From Blastocatellia bacterium UBA7656 (GTDB taxonomy: Bacteria; Acidobacteriota; Blastocatellia; UBA7656), in NCBI GenBank assembly GCA_002483445.1, contig DLHY01000062.1, forward strand, positions 10,882 through 74,881: 64,000 nt of DNA, written 5' to 3'. Below, piece by piece: positions 58,727 to 64,000 of the stretch. How positions within the stretch are numbered: the stretch's first letter is position 1; every line of letters starts with the position of its first letter. The notes under the pieces were generated by a model. The model was given only the letters and a program-made list of their open reading frames with translations. It had not been told where the DNA came from and did not search any database. The position numbers and the translations under genes are program-made.

Positions 58727-60985
58727 CTAAGCAGCGGGCAATTCCACAATGAAGCGCGCGCCGCGGGGGCGGTTGTCTTCGACCCAGATGCGGCCCTTGT
58801 GGTCGCTGATGATCTGATGGACTATCGCGAGGCCGAGACCTGTGCCGCGGCTGCGGGTTGAAAACTTGGGCAGGAAAAGTTTGTCGCGATCCGCAGGGCG
58901 GATTCCATGTCCGGTGTCTGAAACGATGAGCCGCGCCGCCTCGCTCGATTTCAAATACCTCGTTTCGATTGTGATCGTTTTGATCGAGTTCGCCTGTCCT
59001 CCGTTCGACGGATCCGAGGCCAACGACTCGATAGCATTGTCGATCAGATTAACCATAACGCGCTTCATCTGCTCCACGTCGAGATGAAGCGCGGGCAGGT
59101 CTTCCGCGAGCAGACAATCGACTCTGATGCCGTCGAGTCGTTCGTTGTAGAGACTCACGGCATCGCGCACCACGTCGTTGAGCGAAGCCTCGACGGGCCG
59201 CGCTTCGGGCAACCGGGCGAAGCGCGAGAACTCTTCCACCATTCGCTGAAGCGCGGCGACTTCACGGACTATCGTCGTCGTGCCTTCGTTCAACACGCGT
59301 TCGAACCGCGTCTCTTCGTCGGCTATCTTCTCACGGTTGTAGTTTCGCATTATTCGCTCGGCTGAAAGCTGAATGGGAGTGAGCGGGTTTTTTATCTCGT
59401 GAGCCATGCGGCGAGCGACTTCGCTCCAGGCTGCCGCGCGCTCGGCCTGAATAAGATCGGTCAGGTCTTCGATCACTATCACCCATCCGTCCAATGCGCC
59501 CTCGGCGTTTTTCAGAGCGATGGCTGTAGTCGCAGTCTGAAGAGCGCTTCCGTCCGCGCGATGAAATTCAATCTCGGCCTGCGCGGTTTCGCTTCGTCGG
59601 GCGCGGCGGCACAAGGCCATCAGGCTTTCTCCCTGCTCGTGTATGACCTGATTTATGGGAGCGCCGAGATCAGGTTTCGATTCGAGTCCCAGCATATCGA
59701 TTGCAGCGCGGTTGATCGTGGTGATGCCGTTTTTTTCATCGGTCGAGATGACTCCCGTAGAGAGCGATTCCAGCACGGTTTCGATATAACGACGGCGATC
59801 ATCCAAAGCGAGATTCGTGCGGCTCAAATCTTCGGCTGCGCGCTCAAGGCTGAGGCGATTCTCCTGAAGCTGGGCGGCCATTCGGTTGAACGAGCCTACA
59901 AGCGATACCAGTTCATCCTGAGCCACCACATCCACGCGATGCGTCAAATCTCCGCGAGCGACTTTCTGAGTCGCTTCCGCCAGCGCCTGAATCGGAACCG
60001 TGATGCTGCGCGCGACATAAAGAGCCAGCCAGCTTGCGGCGAATATCAAAAGCAGCGTGACAGCTGCCAGCAGCAGAACATAAGTCGTCTTGATGCGCTT
60101 TATTTTTCCGAGCAGGTTGTGAAAGTTCGCGTGCTGTTCGTTGATGCTGTCGGCAAGTCGCGTGAGGTCGTCGGGAAATTGTCGAGCGACGACGAGAGCA
60201 TCCCCGTCCGTCATCCTGACTGCGGCGAGTATATAAATCGATTTCGAGTCTGCGGTTTTGACCTGCCCGGTGAAAGGCTCCTGCATCTGCGCGGCCTGCT
60301 GCGCCGCCCACTCAAGATTATCGATGATTTCTTTCGGCGCGCTCGCGGCATCGCTTTGAACCGTGGTTTGACGCCCGCGCGCAACAAGCCGAGCAAGCGC
60401 AAGGTTGTACTGGCTTAATTCGAGTTTCAAGACCTCCACGAGCGCAGTTTCATTGCTTGCAACCTGGGAATTCAAGGCAAGCGTGCGAGCAACGGCGCGA
60501 GCTATGCCTGCGACTTCGGCTTCTTCCTTTTTGAAATAACTTTCTTCAATTTCTTTTGCGTTATCGACTACCTGTCGGGCCGGGTCTCCGAACCAGCGAT
60601 CAACGCTGCGATTCAAAAGCCCGAATGCGAAGAAAAACAACAGGAGCGCGGGAAGGAGCGAAAGCCCTATGGCATAGCTGACGAGCCTCGCTTTGAACTT
60701 CGACCCTAATTGTCCGGCCCTTCGCTCCTGAATGAGCTTCAGCACATGCCGCATCAGCACGAAGAGGATGGTGACGAAGGAGAGAAAGTTCAAAGCCGAA
60801 AGCGCGTAAAAGAGCAGCGTCTCAGCGGGCGTTTCCGGCATCACGAGCGGCTGAAGATTGAAGCCGCTCTGCGCCACCAGAAGAAGAAGCAGAACGATGA
60901 CGACTATCGATAAAACGATGACGCGGGTCAGCCTTCGACGCCCTTCATCGCTGAGCTTCGCCGGTTTTTGATCTCTGTCCGCCAT
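58727..60985 (-). CDS. NtrY-type sensor histidine kinase
   Basis: A 752-residue protein with helices near the N-terminus (VIVLSIVVIVLLLLLVAQSG), a long extracytoplasmic sensor region, a further helix (TTYVLLLAAVTLLLIFAASW), and a HAMP domain with SITVPIQALAEATQKVARGD. Then come a PAS domain, a HisKA dimerisation helix with the phosphoryl-accepting His in RRMAHEIKNPLTPIQLSAER, and a HATPase domain with IDNAIESLA and DTGHGIRPADRD. The layout is that of NtrY, which pairs with the NtrX regulator for nitrogen or redox responses. The partner regulator is not in the window. Confidence 0.9.
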   Translation of the reverse strand: MADRDQKPAKLSDEGRRRLTRVIVLSIVVIVLLLLLVAQSGFNLQPLVMPETPAETLLFYALSALNFLSFVTILFVLMRHVLKLIQERRAGQLGSKFKARLVSYAIGLSLLPALLLFFFAFGLLNRSVDRWFGDPARQVVDNAKEIEESYFKKEEAEVAGIARAVARTLALNSQVASNETALVEVLKLELSQYNLALARLVARGRQTTVQSDAASAPKEIIDNLEWAAQQAAQMQEPFTGQVKTADSKSIYILAAVRMTDGDALVVARQFPDDLTRLADSINEQHANFHNLLGKIKRIKTTYVLLLAAVTLLLIFAASWLALYVARSITVPIQALAEATQKVARGDLTHRVDVVAQDELVSLVGSFNRMAAQLQENRLSLERAAEDLSRTNLALDDRRRYIETVLESLSTGVISTDEKNGITTINRAAIDMLGLESKPDLGAPINQVIHEQGESLMALCRRARRSETAQAEIEFHRADGSALQTATTAIALKNAEGALDGWVIVIEDLTDLIQAERAAAWSEVARRMAHEIKNPLTPIQLSAERIMRNYNREKIADEETRFERVLNEGTTTIVREVAALQRMVEEFSRFARLPEARPVEASLNDVVRDAVSLYNERLDGIRVDCLLAEDLPALHLDVEQMKRVMVNLIDNAIESLASDPSNGGQANSIKTITIETRYLKSSEAARLIVSDTGHGIRPADRDKLFLPKFSTRSRGTGLGLAIVHQIISDHKGRIWVEDNRPRGARFIVELPAA

Positions 60986-61008
60986 GCGCCTCCGCTTACA
61001 GGATGAAG

Positions 61009-61085
61009 AGGAGAGTGGGAGAATGGGGGAATGGGAGATGGAAATTCATCGCTCCCACTCTCCCATTCTCCCACTCTCCCATTCT
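61009..61085. repeat. Inverted purine-rich repeats (GGGAGAGTG/GGGAGAATG units)
   Basis: The left arm (61009-61040) has GAGGAGAGTGGGAGAATGGG and continues as near-tandem 8-base units. The right arm (61049-61085) is its complement, with CTCCCACTCTCCCATTCTCC. Only about 9 bases separate the arms, so a long hairpin forms between the kinase and selB genes. Confidence 0.75.
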
Positions 61086-61097
61086 TCTTTTCCGCCG

Positions 61098-63017
61098 TCA
61101 AAGTATCTCCCGCTCATTGCCAACTCTTCGCGTCACGCGCTCGCGGTCGAGGTATTCGAGAAGCGGGATCGCGTGCTTGCGCGTCAGTCCCCCGGTGATT
61201 TCCTTGAATGCCGCAACATCCATCTTTTGATTTACGGCCTTGCGCGCTCGCACTCGCCCTTTCAACTCATCAAGTGAATCGATGTGAAAAACCATGTCGC
61301 CAACACGCTGAATTTTCTTTTCTGCCGAGAGCAGATTGTAGAGCTTGCGCGCAAGCTCCAGGGCTATCTTGAGGCTCGCCGCCGTCTCTTCCAATGTCTG
61401 AGCCTGAAACCCTGAAGCCCTGAAAGCGGCTTCGAGAGCCTGTTTCGCCTGAGCTTCGGAATCCGAAAGCGCGGGGCGGTGCGCCGCAAGCCTTAGCGAG
61501 TCGCGCTCGGCTGCGACTTTCCCCTCTTCTGCGATCCGCGCAATGACTGATCGAAACACTTCCGCGCGCGCCGTGCCGAATACTCGCTCGCGCACTTCCT
61601 CGCGAGCCACACCCAGAGAAAGCGGCTCGCGGCGATGATGTTCCGCAAGCAGCGACACCACGCGCGAAGAAAGCTCACGATAGCTCTCTGTCGACATGAG
61701 AATGAGCGGCGCGCTCGTCACTTCCATCGCGCGCCCCGAAGCTGTCAGTTCACGCGCGGCGGCGGCTATCTGATCATCGGTCGCGCCCGTTCGCGCGGCA
61801 AGCTCACTGGAGGTCATGGCGCGATGTCCGGCCATCTCGATGAAGAGAGCCGCGCGCTCCGTGGGGTCTGCTTTTTCCAATCGGTTGAGTCGCGCCGATG
61901 CTTTGGTGTCGCTGATGCGATGCTTTTCTGCAAGAGCATCTATGATGACGCCGCCGCCGATGGTTATCTGCGGCGAGTAACTGCGAATGATAAAACGGTC
62001 GCCTGGTATGGCTGTGATCGGCTCTTCGAGTCTCAGTTGAGCTATTCGACTTCCTCCCGGCTCAAGCGGAAGCGCGGCTTCGTCACGACTTGCGCCGAGC
62101 AGCACGACACGGGCCATCACTTCGGCGGTGCCGTGATGGAGTCTCACTCGCGCTCTTTGCAGAAGGGGGCGCACGGCGGCGGGGAGAAGATCGAGCCGCG
62201 CATCGATCATCGATGTTGCGCGCAGTCTTCCGGCAGGCGCAAGTACGCTTCCCCGTTGAGCCTGATCGAGGTTGATGCCTTGAAGATTAATAGCTGTGCG
62301 CTGACCTGCAAACGCCGCGTCAGTGTCGTGGCCATGCACCTGAAGGTTGCGCACGCGCGCTTTTATTCCTGCGGGCAGAATTTCGAGATCATCGCCCACT
62401 TTGATTTCACCTGCGATGAGAGTGCCTGTGACGACGGTGCCGAATCCTTTGATCGAGAAAGCGCGGTCGATGGGCAGGCGCGGAACGGCTGAGGTCGTCT
62501 TGCTCTCGATGGATTGGGCGAGGCGAGTGAGCGCGCGTTTGAGATCGTCTACGCCTGCGCCCGTTCGCGAACTCACGGGAATGATCGGAGCGCCTTCGAG
62601 GAATGAGCCTCGGACGAAATCCTCGACTTCGGCGTGAGCGAGTTCGAGTATTTCTTCATCGACCATATCGGATTTAGTCAGCGCGACCAGCCCCGATTTG
62701 ACGTGAAGCAGACGGCAGATGTCGAAATGTTCGCGCGTCTGCGGCATGATGGACTCATCGGCTGCGACTACGAGCATCACCAGATCGAGACCGTGCGCTC
62801 CTGCAAGCATGTTCTTGACGAACCGCTCGTGGCCCGGAACGTCCACGAAACCGAACCGGAAATCGTCTATGGCGAGATCGGCAAAACCTATATCGATGGT
62901 GATGCCGCGCTGCTTTTCTTCTTTCAACCGGTCGGCGTCTATTCCGGTGAGAGCCTTGACCAGCGCGGTCTTGCCGTGATCGATGTGGCCCGCCGTGCCT
63001 GTGATGATGTTCTTCAT
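61098..63017 (-). CDS. selB: Selenocysteine-specific translation elongation factor SelB
   Basis: A 639-residue protein. The N-terminal GTPase domain has TAGHIDHGKTALVKALTG, DVPGHERFVKNM and LTKSDMVDEE. EF-Tu-like domains 2 and 3 follow, with IDRAFSIKGFGTVVTGTLIA being the SelB-type start of domain 2. The C-terminal winged helices end in RKHAIPLLEYLDRERVTRRV and bind the SECIS hairpin. SelB delivers Sec-tRNA to in-frame UGA codons. No selA, selC, selD or selenoprotein is visible in the window, but these genes are often scattered. Confidence 0.93.
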   Translation of the reverse strand: MKNIITGTAGHIDHGKTALVKALTGIDADRLKEEKQRGITIDIGFADLAIDDFRFGFVDVPGHERFVKNMLAGAHGLDLVMLVVAADESIMPQTREHFDICRLLHVKSGLVALTKSDMVDEEILELAHAEVEDFVRGSFLEGAPIIPVSSRTGAGVDDLKRALTRLAQSIESKTTSAVPRLPIDRAFSIKGFGTVVTGTLIAGEIKVGDDLEILPAGIKARVRNLQVHGHDTDAAFAGQRTAINLQGINLDQAQRGSVLAPAGRLRATSMIDARLDLLPAAVRPLLQRARVRLHHGTAEVMARVVLLGASRDEAALPLEPGGSRIAQLRLEEPITAIPGDRFIIRSYSPQITIGGGVIIDALAEKHRISDTKASARLNRLEKADPTERAALFIEMAGHRAMTSSELAARTGATDDQIAAAARELTASGRAMEVTSAPLILMSTESYRELSSRVVSLLAEHHRREPLSLGVAREEVRERVFGTARAEVFRSVIARIAEEGKVAAERDSLRLAAHRPALSDSEAQAKQALEAAFRASGFQAQTLEETAASLKIALELARKLYNLLSAEKKIQRVGDMVFHIDSLDELKGRVRARKAVNQKMDVAAFKEITGGLTRKHAIPLLEYLDRERVTRRVGNEREIL

Positions 63018-63023
63018 ACCAAG

Positions 63024-63512
63024 TCACCGCGCAGAGGATTTTAGTATTCTCTCGATGATCGCGCTCGTCGATGCGCCTTCGAGGTAAGGCAATGAAAGAA
63101 CGCGCCCGCCCGATGCTTCGACTTCTTCGCGCCCGACTATTTTATCCAGCCTCCAGTCGCCGCCTTTGACAAGCACATCGGGAAGGAGCGCAGAGATTAT
63201 TTGCAGCGGAGTTTCTTCATCGAATATGGTCACGTAATCGACCGATTCGAGAGCAGCCATCACTTCCGCGCGTTCCCGTTCAGAAAGAATGGGGCGGCCT
63301 TCGCCTTTGAGCTTTAGCACAGAACGGTCGCTGTTGAGCGCGACTATGAGCGCATCGCCTAAAGCGCGGGCCTCGCGGAGATAGCGCGCGTGGCCTGCGT
63401 GCAGGAGGTCGAAACAACCGTTGGTGAAGACAACTATTCTGCCTTCCCTGCGCAGTCGCTGGCGCTCACTTAGCAATGATTGCAAATCGAGAAACTTTTT
63501 CTTCACTCGCAT
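63024..63512 (-). CDS. RfaE2-type ADP-heptose synthase (nucleotidyltransferase domain)
   Basis: 162 residues from the ATG at 63512; the open frame extends 37 codons upstream without similarity. The cytidylyltransferase-like fold has FTNGCFDLLHAGHARYLREA with the HxGH motif, followed by VALNSDRSVLKLKGEGRPIL and VLVKGGDW. It transfers an adenylyl group to heptose 1-phosphate in ADP-heptose synthesis for lipopolysaccharide core. It is the stand-alone C-domain equivalent of bifunctional HldE; the kinase domain is absent here. The gene is 7 bases before selB. Confidence 0.9.
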   Translation of the reverse strand: MRVKKKFLDLQSLLSERQRLRREGRIVVFTNGCFDLLHAGHARYLREARALGDALIVALNSDRSVLKLKGEGRPILSERERAEVMAALESVDYVTIFDEETPLQIISALLPDVLVKGGDWRLDKIVGREEVEASGGRVLSLPYLEGASTSAIIERILKSSAR

Positions 63513-63651
63513 GTTTATAACACAGGGGGCCGCAAAAAAGGCAGATGCAAACCTGGGAGCGCAGGTCGCCTGCCTTCCTGACTCCAGGATTGGCGCGCCC
63601 CCGATTTTGCGCGATGCTCGCACTCAACTGCTCAGAGCGATATCCTGCTTA

Positions 63652-63680
63652 TTGCGACGAACGGGCGGGATGTGTATACT
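63652..63680 (+). promoter_or_regulatory. Promoter of tRNA-Glu
   Basis: TTGCGA (63652-63657) and TATACT (63675-63680) are separated by exactly 17 bases. Transcription would start about 10 bases before the tRNA 5' end. Confidence 0.6.
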
Positions 63681-63697
63681 CAAGGCGTTTGATCTTT

Positions 63698-63771
63698 GCC
63701 GCTATGGTGTAGCTGGTTAACACGCAGGATTCTCAATCCTGAGACCACGGGTTCAAATCCCGTTAGCGGTA
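63698..63771 (+). tRNA. tRNA-Glu (anticodon CTC)
   Basis: A complete cloverleaf is visible. The acceptor stem is GCCGCTA with TAGCGGT (one G-U pair), the D-arm GTGT/ACAC, and the anticodon stem CAGGA/TCCTG with loop TTCTCAA, giving CTC for Glu codon GAG. The T-arm is ACGGG TTCAAAT CCCGT, and the discriminator base is A. CCA is not encoded. Confidence 0.95.
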
Positions 63772-63840
63772 TACTCTGAATTGCAATACCTCTCGCAAGT
63801 TTTCTTTGCAGGGCTATCTCTCCATCGAACGATAACGAAG

Positions 63841-64000
63841 ATGAAACAGACGAAGCGATGTCCCAAATGTGGCATTGAGAAATCGCTCGGCGCTTTCAGC
63901 AAAGACAAAGCACAGCGCGATGGATTGCAGGTCTATTGCAAACCCTGTCGAAAAGAAGTGACAAAGGACTGGCGAGAGCCGATTCGTAGACAGTTTTTGC
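63841..64000 (+). CDS. Zinc-ribbon protein, N-terminal part cut by the window edge
   Basis: An open frame from the ATG at 63841 runs off the right edge (53 complete codons). RCPKCGIEKSLGAFSKDKAQ followed by DGLQVYCKPCRKE gives two CxxC pairs. This zinc-ribbon form, with the G-x-x-K-x-L-x-x-F and DGL spacing, is widespread in phage and mobile-element proteins and in some HNH nucleases. It lies 70 bases after tRNA-Glu, a common integration site. Nothing more can be said without the downstream sequence. Confidence 0.6.
   Translation, partial: MKQTKRCPKCGIEKSLGAFSKDKAQRDGLQVYCKPCRKEVTKDWREPIRRQFL

Noticed and set aside
10807..61085. The tandem-heptamer regions as CRISPR arrays
   Set aside because: The repeats are 7-8 bases, without spacers, and arranged as inverted arms; no cas genes occur.

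Overview
The window looks like chromosomal DNA of an Acidobacteriota bacterium, probably class Blastocatellia. This is an inference from gene content: two tandem von Willebrand A proteins of the type common in Acidobacteria, an HpnCDE squalene pathway, a tgt-yajC-secD-secF cluster, a lone microcompartment shell gene next to a CoA-acylating aldehyde dehydrogenase, and many short hairpin repeats in intergenic spacers. Coding is dense and mostly GC-rich. Two stretches (about 46.2-48.7 kb and 54.4-56.4 kb) look more AT-rich and carry accessory genes.

Layout. 0-5 kb: CarD-type regulator (cut by the window edge), hpnC-hpnD-hpnE, a YjbQ-family protein and a Uma2-type nuclease. 5-12 kb: a DsbD-TlpA fusion, mnmA, a CbbQ/NorQ-type AAA+ ATPase, an FAH-family hydrolase and a membrane glycosyltransferase. 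12-17 kb: tgt, yajC, secD, secF. 17.5-21.4 kb: an energy-transduction operon (unusual TonB, ExbB, two ExbD, a lipoprotein). 21.4-28.7 kb: bifunctional ppGpp synthetase/hydrolase, small membrane and hypothetical genes, ridA, rpmB, a PpiC-type lipoprotein foldase, an ABC-F protein. 28.9-34.9 kb: replicative DNA polymerase III alpha, broken into two genes by a split intein. 35-46 kb: GDPD, RodZ-like protein, microcompartment pair, CorA, TauE/SafE, an HTH-TOBE regulator, two VWA proteins behind a structured leader, a GT2 and pdxJ. 46-48.7 kb: an accessory patch with xisH-xisI, a decayed gene, a perfect 187-bp direct repeat and two small genes. 48.7-54.4 kb: ddl, arginase, LOG-family hydrolase, asnS, a zinc-ribbon membrane protein. 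54.4-55.2 kb: a HigBA toxin-antitoxin pair bracketed by a 59-bp duplication. 55.3-64 kb: HEAT-repeat protein, panB-panC, NtrY-type kinase, SelB, RfaE2, tRNA-Glu(CTC), and the start of a zinc-ribbon gene.

The most striking object is the dnaE locus. The alpha subunit carries a complete LAGLIDADG intein (418 residues). Three residues downstream of the position used by the cyanobacterial DnaE split intein, it is then split into two genes. The N-half ends in an intein N-fragment (116 residues). A separate LAGLIDADG homing endonuclease gene, with its own Shine-Dalgarno sequence and an N-terminal HTH-like region, follows. The last gene opens with a 40-residue intein C-fragment, joined by an ATGA overlap, and continues into the polymerase C-half. 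Removing the intein parts leaves 1167 residues, a normal DnaE length, so the parts probably make working polymerase by cis plus trans protein splicing.

Other signals outside ordinary genes: at least five spacers hold purine-rich hairpins, most built from inverted short tandem repeats; a second dispersed repeat family (paired REP-like palindromes) occurs at four or more sites; and a leader of about 160 nt with mutually exclusive pairings sits before one VWA gene. All assignments rest on reading the sequence; no database search was run.
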